DNA from: Clitoria ternatea
Lineage: Eukaryota; Streptophyta; Magnoliopsida; Fabales; Fabaceae
Direction: 5' to 3'
NCBI GenBank assembly: GCA_037962975.1
Contig: CM075669.1
Coordinates: 86,410,001 to 86,474,000 of the forward strand
Length of the DNA stretch: 64,000 nt
In this document: piece by piece, positions 1-10,402 of the stretch
How the letters are laid out: each line of letters opens with the position of its first letter
How positions within the stretch are numbered: the first letter of the stretch is position 1
The notes under the pieces: generated by a model
The model's database searches: none
Told to the model about the DNA's origin: nothing
Seen by the model: the letters and a program-made list of their open reading frames with translations, nothing else
Translations under genes and position numbers: made by a program

Positions 1-80
1 CATATAAGTTGTATAAAGAAATAAAATTTAAATACCATAAAAGCTAGGTTTGGAATGTAAACTATAAGTTGGTGACTTAC

Positions 81-130
81 GAAAGATAGGGTTCCACTTC
101 TGGGCAATTTAGAAGAATGTACAAGTGAGC
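81..130 (-). pseudogene. TNP2 transposase, downstream part of the exon split by E1
   Basis: Read on the minus strand, the frame that enters E1 at 13875 resumes here after the 5-bp target duplication and encodes residues typical of the DUF4218/DUF4216 linker of CACTA transposases (LNCPEVEPY). The exon appears to end at a splice donor, GTAAGT, on the minus strand at 75-80. The remaining 3' part of the gene lies to the left of the window. Bases 1-80 would then be intron; I see nothing else in them. Confidence 0.6.
126..130. repeat. Target site duplication of E1, left copy (TGAGC)
   Basis: The 5 bases TGAGC directly precede the TG of the left LTR and recur directly after the CA of the right LTR (13875-13879), as expected for Ty3/gypsy integration. 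Confidence 0.95.
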
Positions 131-676
131 TGATAAGTCTTGAAAAGACTTAATTATTCCACCTTTTATTTAACATAATTTATTAATTATTGTTTAGTTT
201 TGACTATATTATTTAATGATTTGTTAATAATTCGTGTTTTAGTTATTTATTTCAAAAGTGCTTTACTTTTGTAAGAAAACGATTGAAAACATTAATAAAT
301 CAAGAGTTTATCACTATTTATAAATTTACTCAGCAGCCAGCATACAAATGCTAGGCAATTAGTTGTTTATTGGTGCAGGAACAGGGCGTACTCGGGAGAA
401 GAAGACAAATCCGAGGAAAAATTACAAAAATCCGAGTGAGAAATCATAAAGCCGAGCGAGAATTTACAAATCCGAGTGAGTCTTCGTATATCTGACTAAA
501 AGGAGTCCAAAAGACCGACTGAGCGAGACTTCCCAAAAGGTTGACCGAAAAGAATTAATGAAAAGCTGACTACAAAGACTTCCAAGATACCGACTCCAAA
601 AGAGAACAAGGAACCGATTGAAAATAAAAAGAAGAACCCGAGCGTCAATTTCAGAAATGTTGATTGAAAAGACAAT

Positions 677-866
677 TCGCTTAAGCGATAGTTAAATTTG
701 CTCGGGCGAGGGTCAAAGTTCGCTCAAGCAAAGCAAGCCTACGCTCAAGCGTGACCTCAAAACATCATTCATTCGCCCAAGCTTATCCATAATGCTTAAG
801 CGAGAAGGCAACACTGCAGTACATATCTCAAGTTCGCCTAAGTGAGAACCCAGTTCGCTCAAGCGA
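677..866. repeat. Palindrome cluster in E1 U3 (CGCTTAAGCG / CGCTCAAGCG)
   Basis: About eight 12-bp near-palindromes begin at 677, 698, 720, 741, 773, 792, 834 and 855. Most neighbours start 19-22 bp apart. They lie upstream of the TATA box and recur in the right LTR at about 12521-12710. Equivalent pairs are found in the LTRs of E4 and E5. Confidence 0.85.
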
Positions 867-1146
867 AAAGGTTGATATTTAAAACAGCGATAGTTCCCTC
901 CCGAATCCACTCGGCACCAGTCTTATTTCCTGCAGCCTTCTCTTCTACTGCTGCACCCTTAGTAACTTAAGTAGTAAGCTGTTAATTAGCTGGTGCTGTG
1001 CTGTAAATTAGCTAAGGATGAGCTGGATCTTGCTAAGAGCTGAGCTGTAATTAGTTGATCATTCTGTAAACTGTGTAACTAGTTAGTTTAGTCGTTAACT
1101 TAAGTTTCCTAAGTTATCAGTTAAGTTAGTTAGTTAGGTAGAAGCT

Positions 1147-1177
1147 TATATATAGTTTGTACATATTCTGTAATAAA
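1147..1177 (+). promoter_or_regulatory. E1 LTR core promoter and polyadenylation signal
   Basis: TATATATA at 1147-1154 is followed 18 bp later by AATAAA at 1172-1177. The same pair is at 12991-13021 in the right LTR. Position in the middle of the LTR fits the U3/R boundary. No transcript data are available here. Confidence 0.5.
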
Positions 1178-2037
1178 GAGCAAGAACAGAGACAGATACA
1201 TAGAATACAATTCATTCACAACTTTGTACATCTTGCTATGTATTTTCTCTCTCTAAATCCTCTCCTCCATGACGTTCCACAATCCTTCGATGGAACCAAA
1301 GTCAATGGAGTTCTAATTCCCTAAGGTTGGGATTGCGAAGGTTAGCAATGGAGTCTTGAAGCTGTGAGCAAGGAAATCGACTTCTAGATCCTAAGGCGAA
1401 CAAGCTGAGGAGTGGAGCAGAATTGCTGGATTGAAAAATCCAGAACTGATGAAGAACTTCTCCAGTGAGGAATCATGGTTGAAGCTTAGGTAACTTCCAG
1501 CTTTCTAACTAGTTCAGGCCTAATCAATTTAGGTGAATAGTTAGAGTTCAACCTCCAATTTCGCATTAGATTCTTAGGTTAATTGAGCACTTAAGGAATT
1601 AAGGTTCGATGCTTAAGGATTAATGTTTTTCACCTAAGGAATTAGGGAATAACCACAAGCGGATTGTCCTCTGGATTATGGAGTTTGATTATACTTTAAT
1701 TGCATGTTTCTTGATGAATTTGTGAACCGAAGCAATCCTGATCTATTTTTTATTAATCACCTTTCACATTTCATTTTAACTATGTTTCTGGAAATACAAA
1801 AACAACTATAAAACACTAAAACAACCAAAAATCGAATGAAATTCATGTATTTTCTGTTGGTTCAGCTTATACTAGTCCAAGATTGAGGTACTTACCACAA
1901 TCCCTATGGGACGATCAAATATTCTACAATTTTAACGACTGGTGCACTTGCCAAAGTATAAATCCGAGAGTCATATTTTGTTTTTACTAAGATTTTTAGC
2001 ACCAAGTTAATGGCTCGGGATTTTAGCATCAAGTTAA

Positions 2038-2055
2038 TGGCGCTGTTGCCGGGGA
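2038..2055 (+). promoter_or_regulatory. E1 primer binding site (tRNA-Asp type)
   Basis: TGGCGCTGTTGCCGGGGA starts 6 nt after the LTR end and is complementary, with one mismatch (T for C at base 7), to the 3' end of plant tRNA-Asp(GUC). The E5 site has the perfect version. The leader 2056-2194 shows no other feature. Confidence 0.9.
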
Positions 2056-2194
2056 TTGTTGAGTAATATCAACAATCCTTAGACTGGTACTAGACTGAAC
2101 CGTTTACTTTGTTTGCATTGATTACGTAGTTTCAATTTTGTTTATAGTAGTTGATATTTTTGTGTAGCTGTAGTCGTAGCTGTGAATCGTCCTT

Positions 2195-5100
2195 TTGTTT
2201 GATATTTGTTGTATGCAGTCAAGGAGCAGAGGAGAGCCTTTCTTCTTTGATCCTGACATTGATTTGTTAGAACGTAAACTGAGAAAAGAGAAAAAGCAAA
2301 AAGAACAAAAAGAAATGGAACAGAGGAGAGTTACATTAGGTGACTACTCTAGGCCGACTGAAGAAGGATCGCAATCTAGCATCCTTAGGCCACCAATTTC
2401 AGCAAATAATTTTGAACTTAAACCAGCTCTACTGCAGTTAGTAAGAAATGAACAGTTCGGAGGAAGTGAGGTTGAGGATCCAAATTTGCATCTAGCAACC
2501 TTCCTCCAAATTTGTGACACAGTAAAAATGAACGGAGTCCCTGATGAAGCAATTCGACTGAGATTGTTTCCATTTTCTCTAAGGGACCGAGCAAAAGCCT
2601 GGTTGCAGAGTCAACCAAGAGGCAGTATTTCCACCTGAGAGGACTTGCAAAGAAAATTTTTGATTAAATATTTTCCTCCTTCTAAATATGCAAAGTTGCG
2701 CAATGAAATCACGTGTTTCCAGCAAAGAGAAGGTGAGTCTTTGATGGAAGCATGGGATCGGTATAAAGAAAGCTTGAGGAGATATCCTCATCATCAGACT
2801 TCTGATGTGCAACAGGTAACTATTTTCTATAATGGTGTCAGGCCAGCTACCAGGGTCCTGATTGATGCCTCAACTGGAGGTTCATTGACAACTAAAACTG
2901 TAGAAGAAGCCATAGAGCTGATTGACGTTATGGCTTCTAATGAATGTCTGATTAGTGAAAGGAGCCAAGTCCCTAGGAGAGGGATATTAGAACTAGAAGC
3001 ACAAGATGCTTATCTGGCTCAGAGTAAACTGATGACTCAGGCTTTGGAGAAATTAAGTATACAAATTTTAGAACTCCAAAAGCCGAGTCAAGTTTCTATG
3101 ATAAATTGTGACTTTTGTGGAGGAGACCATGAGAATGGAATGTGTGATCCGAATATGCCTTCTGAGTAAGTGAATTATATGGGGCAGCAACAATATCAAA
3201 GGAATTATCCTTCTAATTCCTTTAATCCTAATTACAGGAATCACCCCAATTTTTCCTGGCAGAAAGGTCCACATTTGAATCAGAACATCCCACCAAATCA
3301 ACCCACAAATAGACCACAACAACCCTCTCACCCTCCTGTTAAAGAAAAGTCAGAACTTGAGAATGTACTTTCTCAGTTCATCCAGGCCACTCAGGCCAGT
3401 TTCAAAAATCAGGAAACGTCCATAAGAAATTTAGAAAATCAAGTCGGACAGCTTTTTAAGCAATTAGCTGAGAGGCAAGCAGGTAATTTCCCTGGAGATA
3501 CTGAGGTAAATCCAAGGGAACATTGCAAGGCTATAATCACTAGGAGTGGAAAAATTATTTCTCCATCTCCGAGTCAGGAAATAAGCTCAGAAAAAGATAA
3601 AGAAAAAGAAATAGTGCAGGAAACCGAGCAGGTTAACAATGAACCTGAAAATGAGACAGAAAAAGAAAAAGAAAATAAAGTCCACCAAAAGAAAAAGAAA
3701 AAGGCTGATTTGATTCTGGAGGAAGCTTCTAAGCGGACTCCTGAGAAACTAAGAAATGCTCTATTTCCACACAGGTTTAAAAAGCAAATAGAAGAGCAGA
3801 AGTTTGCTAGGTTCTTAGATGTATTCAAGAAACTCCACATAAATATCCCTTTTGCAGAGGCATTGCAGGAGATGCCTTCTTATGCAAAATTTTTGAAAGA
3901 ATTATTGTCTAAGAAAAGGAAGCTTAAGGGGGATGAAATGATTGCTCTCACTCAGGAGTGCAGTGCAATCATTCAAAAGAAACTTCCTCAAAAGCTAGAA
4001 GATCCTGGATCTTTTACAATACCATGTGCAATTGGGGATATTCATGTAGGAAGTGCTCTCGTGATCTAGGAGCCAGCATAAATCTGATGCCTCTATCTTT
4101 GATGAAAAAACTGGGAATTAATGACCTTCAACCAACTTGTATGTCTTTGCAGTTGGCTGACAGATCCATTAAATATCCCCAAGGGATGCTGGAAGACTTG
4201 TTAGTTAAAGTAGACAAATTTATCTTCCCAGCAGATTTCATAGTGTTGGATATGGAGGCTGACCGAGAGATTCCTTTAATCTTAGGTAGACCCTTCTTAG
4301 CGATTGGCAGAGCATTGATTGATGTAGAAAAGGGTGAACTCATGTTGAGAGTTCAGGAGGAGCAGGTAACCTTTAATGTCTTCAATTCCATGAAACATCC
4401 GATTGAAAGGATGGATTGCTTAATGATTGAAGAGATTAAAAGTTACCACACTCCAATGCTTTTAAAAACTGACGAAGAGGCCTTACGAACTTTTTTAGAG
4501 GATGACTTTGACTCCAAGACTGAGGAGTTAAATGACTCTCACTCGAAAATACTGAGCCTCCTGGAAGTATTAGAAGTAGGTGATTTTGAAAAAGAAAAGA
4601 AAAATAATTTGAAAATTACTGAAGCTGAGAAAGGAAAGGAAGTTTCTGAAGAAAAATATGATTTAAAACCTTTACCTTCTCATCTGAAATATGTTTTCCT
4701 GAGAGAGGACGAAACACATCCTGTCATTATTAATGCTGACTTAAACGATGAGGATGTGGACAAATTAATCGGGGTGTTAAAGGCACATGAATCTGTGATT
4801 GGCTGGAATATTTCTGACTTGAAAGGAATCAGTCCATCATTTAGTATGCACAAAATTATAATGGAGGATGATTATTCCCCTGTAGTATAGCCACAACGCA
4901 GATTGAACCCTATAATGAAAGAGGCAGTCAGGAAAGAGGTGGTCAAGCTTCTTGATGCAGGAATCATTTATCCTATCTCAGACAGCGCTTGGATCAGTCC
5001 AGTCCAAGTGGTGCCCAAGAAAGGAGGAATGACAACTGTTAAAAATGAAAAAGGTGAAGTCATAGCTACTAGACCGACCACAGGATGGAGAATGTGTATA

Positions 5101-7543
5101 GACTATAGAAGGTTGAATGACTTCACTCGGAAAGACCACTTTCCCTTGCCGTTTGTTGACCAGATGCTTGAGAGACTATCGGGTCATGAATACTACTGCT
5201 TCCTTGATGGTTACTCGGGTTATAACCAAATTGTGGTTGACCCAAAAGATCAAGAGAAGACAACTTTCACCTGTCCATACGGAATATTTGCTTACAGGCG
5301 CATGTCGTTCGGTTTGTGCAACGCTCCAGTAACCTTTCAAAGGTGTATGCTGGCAATCTTTAGGGACATGGTGGAGAAATTCATTGAAGTATTCATGGAC
5401 GATTTCTCTGTTTTTGGTAATAGTTTCGATTCATGCCTCAGCAACCTATCTAAGGTGCTGGTGAGATGCCAAGAAACTAACCTCGTCCTTAACTGGGAAA
5501 AATGCCATTTTATGGTTAAGGGAGGGATAGTGCTTGGCCACAAAATCTCTGCTGAGGGCATTCAAGTGGACCGAGCCAAGATAGAAATTATTGAAAAACT
5601 TCCCCCTCCGATCAACGTGAAAGGAGTGAGAAGTTTTCTAGGATGTGCTGGCTTTTACAGAAGGTTCATAAAAGATTTCTCAAAAATAGCTAAGCCTTTG
5701 ACCGATTTGCTTGTAAAAGATCATGTGTTTGTGTTTAACGAAAACTGTGTCAAGGCTTTTGAAAAATTGAAACAAAGTCTGATTTCAGCTCCGATCCTTG
5801 CAGCACCTGATTGGTCTTTACCGTTTGAATTAATATGTGATGCAAGTGACTTTGTAGTCGGAGCTGTGCTGGGTCAGAAAATAGGAAAATTAACTCATGT
5901 AATTTATTATGCTAGTAAAGTGTTGAACGAAAATCAAATACATTACACCACTACTGAAAAAGAAATGCTTGCTGTGGTGTATGCATTTGATAAATTTCGT
6001 GCTTACTTGATTGGGGCCAAGGTCATTGTATATACAGATCACTCGGCAATCAAGTATTTACTAGCTAAGAAAGAATCTAAGCCGAGACTGATCAGGTGGG
6101 TTCTGTTACTCCAGGAGTTTGACTTAGAAATACGAGATAAAAAGAGAGTAGAGAACTCAGTTGCCGACCAACTGTCTCGTCTGGAAGGAGAGTCAGATTC
6201 TATTTTAATAAAAGAAGAATTTCCAGACGAGAAGTTGATAACAATTATCACCGGGCCATGGTATACTGATATGGCCAACTTTAAAAGTGCCTCGGTGGTA
6301 CCTGATGGCTAGACATCCCAAATGAGGAAAAGATTTTTTCATGATAGCAAAAACTTTCTTTGGGAAGATCCATTTTTGTATAAAATAGGAGTTGATGGAG
6401 TGATCAGGCGATGTGTGCCTAAATCCGAGCAAGAAAGGCTCTTGTGGCATTGCCACGACTCCTATTATGGAGGTCATCATGGTGCCTCCCGTACAGCAGC
6501 AAAAGTTTTACAGAGTGGCTTTTATTGGCCAACTATCTTTCAAGATGCTAAAGAGTATGTCAAAAGGTACGATAAATGTCAAAGGAGCGGAGGTCTCTCT
6601 GCTAAAGCTGGCATGCCTTTGACAAACATTCTAATTGTGGAATTATTTGACGTTTGGGGTATCGACTTTATGGGACCCTTTCCAAAGTCGTTCTCCAACG
6701 AATATATACTTGTTGCTGTAGACTATGTCTCCAAATGGGTGGAGGCAATCCCGACCAGAACCAATGATGCACATGTGGTGCTTAGGTTCATTAAGAAGAA
6801 TATTTTCTCTAGGTTTGGAGTTCCGAGAGTACTTATTAGTGATGGAGGTTCACATTTTTGTAATAAAATAATGGAAAAAGCCCTGCGTCACTATGAGGTG
6901 TTACATAAAATATCCACTCCTTACCATCCACAAACTTGTGGACAAGTCGAGCTCAAAGAGAGAAATCAAAAGAATCTTAGAGAAAGTGGTCGGGAAATCT
7001 AGAAAAGATTGGTCGGTAAAATTAAATGATGCATTGTGGGCCTACCGAACAGCCTTCAAAACTCCGATTGGCATGTCCCCGTATCAATTAGTTTACGGTA
7101 AGGCTTGCCATCTCCCTGTGGAGTTGGAACACAAGGCGTGGTGGGCCACAAAGTTATTAAACATGGACTGTGACCAATCCCAGGAGGAAAGAGTTTTGAA
7201 ACTCCATGAATTAGAGGAGTTCTGACTCAATGCTTATCAAAGTGCCTCCATTTATAAGGAGAAAACAAAGAAGTGGCATGATAAGTGGATTAATAAGAAA
7301 GAGTTTCAGAAGGATGATCAGGTTTTATTATTCAATTCCCGACTGAGACTCTTCCCTGGAAAACTTAGATCGAAGTGGTCGGGGCCTTCTACAGTAAATG
7401 AGGTTTTTCCTCATGGTGCAGTTGAGCTAAAAGACCCGACTACCGATCATATTTTTAAGGTAAATGGCCAGTGACTCAAACTTTACTTTGGAGGAGAGTT
7501 TGATAGGCAGAAAACCTCCTTGTTACTGCAAGCATCTTCTTAG
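2195..7543 (+). pseudogene. E1 gag-pol polyprotein, multiply broken
   Basis: Gag capsid-like domain (about 2400-2900), Athila-style zinc knuckle CDFCGGDHENGMC near 3108-3146, protease with DLGAS near 4066, reverse transcriptase with FMDD at 5392-5403, RNase H (about 5830-6180), then integrase with a zinc-binding domain and the DFMGPF / ISDGGSHF catalytic segments. Breaks: TGA 2636, TAA 3167, frameshift at about 4057-4069 just before the protease active site, TAG 4888, TAG 6310, frameshift at about 6945-6960, TGA 7223 and TGA 7472; natural end TAG 7541-7543. The integrase zinc finger reads YDKC where E5 has CDAC, so one zinc ligand is lost. Start chosen as the first ATG of the gag frame after the leader; a later start is possible. 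Protein layout matches E5 closely. The copy is not functional. Confidence 0.9.
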
Positions 7544-7582
7544 ATGCAATAAGGTCAAGCTAGTGACCTTAAAGAAGCGCTC

Positions 7583-7598
7583 TAGGGAGGCAGCCCTA
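7583..7598 (+). other. Small stem-loop after E1 pol (TAGGG-AGGCAG-CCCTA)
   Basis: A 5-bp perfect stem with a 6-nt loop lies 40 bp after the pol stop. E5 has the same stem with loop AGGTAA 48 bp after its pol stop (62141-62156). The rest of 7544-7830 shows no ORF or other feature. Confidence 0.55.
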
Positions 7599-7849
7599 CG
7601 TTCTGAGTGTTTTTAATGAAAAGAAAACTATAAAAATTTAGTGAATAAAGTTTGAATTAAATTTTTGAAGTTTTGAAGAAGGAAGTCTGAGCTTGAGCGA
7701 GAATAGTATACTCAGATAACTGTTACTCACTCTTTGCCCTTTTTCCCGACTGAACTTCACTCGTCATTCTTGAATAAAAAGAGAGACTTTAATAAAGGAT
7801 TCCTGATCGTTGATTTAATAAACGGGTCAGATGATGAAGGGTGATTTAT

Positions 7850-9420
7850 TTCAGTCAGCCTTTTATCACTCGGATTCCTCACTTATCACAGTCAGTTTTC
7901 TATCCATTAGTCTCCTATTCACTCAGTATGTTTTCTTGTTAGTCTTGTGTTCAGTCGGTTTTCTATTTTTTTTCATTCATCCACTCGGCTTTCTCACTCA
8001 GTCTCTTATTCCCTCGACCGATCTCTTTCACTCATTCTCAATTCACTCGGTCACTCTTTCATTCTTTCATTCATCACCTATTCACCCGATCCTTTTCACT
8101 CATTATTTCATGAATGCTTCATCTTCCGTTGTTCTTTTTCACCCACTCAGTATTTTCATCCACTCGGTATTCATTTACTCGTTGTTTCATTCCACCTACT
8201 TTCTTTCTTGGTTTTCTCACGCTGTATTTTTCTTTTTCATCCACTCGTGTTTCATTCGCGATTGTCACACTCAGTATTTCTAGTCACTCAATTTCCTGTC
8301 ATTTCGTTTTTCATTCCCCTAGTTTCTCCATTCACTTGGCCCCTCGCTGCATTCATTTTGTTCACTCGGCCTTTCATTTACTTGGTATTACTTTCATTCG
8401 TTCTTTCTCCCACTCGCTTTTTCACTCGTCCATTCATTGTCGCACTCGTTTCTCATGCACTTTTCTTTATTTCATTCATTCTTTCACTCGTTCTATGATT
8501 CACTCGGTATTCATTCACTCAGTACCCTTTTCATTCAGTGTTTTATTCACTTGTTCTTTTAATCTGCTCTTTCTTCTTCGATTCTTTCACCCATTTCTCT
8601 GTAATTTTCTCACTCACTCGTCACTCAGTTTCTTATTCCTTCGCCCGATCTCTTTCTAGGTTCCTCCACTCGGTATCCCTTTCATGAGTCTTTTTCTGCA
8701 GTCTTTTTTTCATTCACTCGGTTTCTCACTAGATCACTCGTCTTTCTTCCACTCGGTCACTCATTCTTTTTCGTTCCTCACTTGTCCCTCAGTCTTTCAT
8801 TACCGCACTCTATCTTTTATCCATTCGTTCTTTCATTTGTTGTTTCATTCACTCGGCGTTGCTCATTTTTTTCCGCTCGTCTTTTATTCATCGGCCTTTT
8901 TAGTTACTCACTCCTTCTTTGCACTTTTTGTTTGTTCACTTTTCCACTCATCCTTTACCATTCAGTATCTTCTTTATCACTCGGTATCTTTCTTCATTCT
9001 CACTCGGTGTTTTTCCTTTGTAGTTTTCCATTTATTGCCTCACGTTCGATCACTCGGTTTTCATTCAATCGTTCACTTTAATTCACTCATCCTTTATTCA
9101 CTCATTCATTCTTCCACTCGTTCTTCTTTACACTCTTCCAATCCTCTTATATCTCTCCATATTCTTTCTTTCATTCGGACTTATTTTCATTGTTATTTCT
9201 CCCACCCGTTTTTCTGTCCACTCGGGATCATGTATTCATTCACGTGTCGTTCTTCCATTTGTTCTTCCACTAACTCTTTCATTTACTTATTGCTTTCATT
9301 CGCTCGTTCGTTCCCATCGTTTGTTCATTCACTCATCTTCTTCATCTCTGTCACTCATCTTTTATAATTCACTCAGCATTTCTTCCCATTCTCACTCGAT
9401 CTTCCACCTATTCAGTATGT
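7850..9420 (+). repeat. CACTCGG-rich pyrimidine array in E1
   Basis: About 1.6 kb of degenerate pyrimidine-rich repeats built on TTCACTCGG, with many variants such as CACTCAG, CACTCGT and CATTCG; more than a dozen copies are exact CACTCGG. All are on the plus strand, the complement of the CCGAGTG motifs in this element's LTR. Long open frames occur in all three plus frames because the tract is poor in purines and stop codons; they encode only F/S/H/L-rich low-complexity sequence and are not genes. Confidence 0.9.
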
Positions 9421-9424
9421 GAGC

Positions 9425-9520
9425 CGAGTAAGAGTGTCAAAATAAAAAAATATATATATAATAAATAAATAAATGTATAAATATATATAATATAATATTA
9501 ATAAAGTAATAAATAAAGCT
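9425..9520. repeat. AT-rich low-complexity stretch
   Basis: Runs of TATATA and AATAAATAAATA follow the CACTCGG array and precede the putative internal promoter of the accessory ORF. Confidence 0.7.
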
Positions 9521-9561
9521 GGAACATATTTATGCGTTTCTGGGATAAGTAACTTCAATAG

Positions 9562-9568
9562 TATAAAA
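9562..9568 (+). promoter_or_regulatory. Putative internal TATA box for the E1 accessory ORF
   Basis: TATAAAA lies 280 bp upstream of the accessory ORF start, in a context unlike the surrounding array. No ATG occurs between it and the putative splice donor at 9649. This fits a separate transcript, but no expression evidence can be seen from sequence. Confidence 0.35.
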
Positions 9569-9648
9569 ACCTTTCAGCTTCCAAACCCTAAGTACCTACA
9601 CTGAACTTAGGTTGAAGACGAAAAGGCACTTTCTGATTTCTAAGAAAG

Positions 9649-9810
9649 GTACTACCTTTCCACTTATTTCACTTATTTCGTGCACTTTTAAGTGCGTGTG
9701 TAGTATCTTCTTGCTTCTTTGTTAATATTCTTCCACTGTTCATAGCCATGCACCTCACATTTTTGGTTTGTTGTGTTTCTTTTGGATTTCTGTTCTTATT
9801 TTTCATCTAG
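9649..9810 (+). other. Putative 5'-leader intron of the E1 accessory ORF
   Basis: Donor AAAG|GTACTA at 9649 and acceptor TTTTTCATCTAG at 9810 preceded by a pyrimidine tract. Removal of 162 nt would delete the two upstream ATGs (9748 and 9773) and leave the ATG at 9842 as the first start. Prediction only. Confidence 0.35.
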
Positions 9811-9841
9811 GTTGTTTATCAGCATTCTTTTAACATTAACT

Positions 9842-10402
9842 ATGAAAAGAAGATCACAGAGACTCCTGCAAAAACCTAGACCAAATTTTGCAGAAGGAAG
9901 TGTGAGAAGAAAGCAAATAGATAACGAAAAGGAAGTAGCAACTATCAGTATATCTGATTCTTCTGAACATGCACCCAGTCAAAGTAAAGCTGAGAAGAAT
10001 GCATCCCCTGCAGTTGAGAGGAATGAATTGCCAGAAGTTGAAAGTGTTAAGGCTGCTGAAGACCATGTTATAAAGTTTAAAACCAAAGAGTCCGAGCGTC
10101 CCAGGCAATCTGCAGAAGCCGGTTCTTCTTCTTCTGACATTTCTGTGGTGTTGCAGGAATTGCAGGTCATAAAGAAGATGCAACTTAGAATTTATGATTG
10201 AGTCTTGAACCACGATCTCATGCTCAGAAAGATTGCCACGAAATTGAGGATAGAGAACACAGCAGAAATGGGAGCCCCACCTGACAGAGATGCGTGGTTA
10301 GCTTCCATTGGATTCAATATTCCCTCACAGGACGTATCCCAAGCAGCTGACCTCTCACCACCTTCAGAGCAGGACAAAGAGAATGAAGATCAGGATGCTT
10401 GA
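9842..10402 (+). pseudogene. E1 accessory ORF in the env position, one internal stop
   Basis: A frame of 187 codons runs from ATG 9842 to TGA 10400-10402, broken by one TGA at 10199-10201. The product starts MKRRSQRL, is rich in charged residues, has basic clusters near the N-terminus, a Ser-rich stretch (SSSSD) and a possible amphipathic helix region around the internal stop. I do not recognise a domain. An upstream in-frame ATG (9773) would add about 23 residues with a hydrophobic run, but it lies inside the predicted intron. It is in the place where Athila elements carry their env-like ORF; no transmembrane segment is visible from ATG 9842, so an envelope role is not supported. It could be a nuclear accessory protein or a captured host fragment. 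Confidence 0.55.

Larger units (their letters stand above)
131..2031 (+). repeat. E1 5' LTR
   Basis: Bounded by TG...CA. The likely U3 holds CCGAG-type motifs (about 388-640), a cluster of CGCTYRAGCG palindromes (677-866), a TATA box at 1147-1154 and AATAAA at 1172-1177. The last 28 bp contain a partial second copy of the LTR end plus the start of the primer site (see findings). The 65-codon minus-strand reading frame here is not coding. Confidence 0.95.

Noticed and set aside
7831..9367. Four overlapping plus-strand ORFs of 150-227 codons
   Set aside because: They occur in all three frames of a pyrimidine-rich CACTCGG array and encode only F/S/H/L-rich low-complexity sequence.
9773..9841. 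Upstream ATG giving the E1 accessory ORF a hydrophobic N-terminus
   Set aside because: It lies inside the predicted leader intron; without transcript data I prefer ATG 9842.
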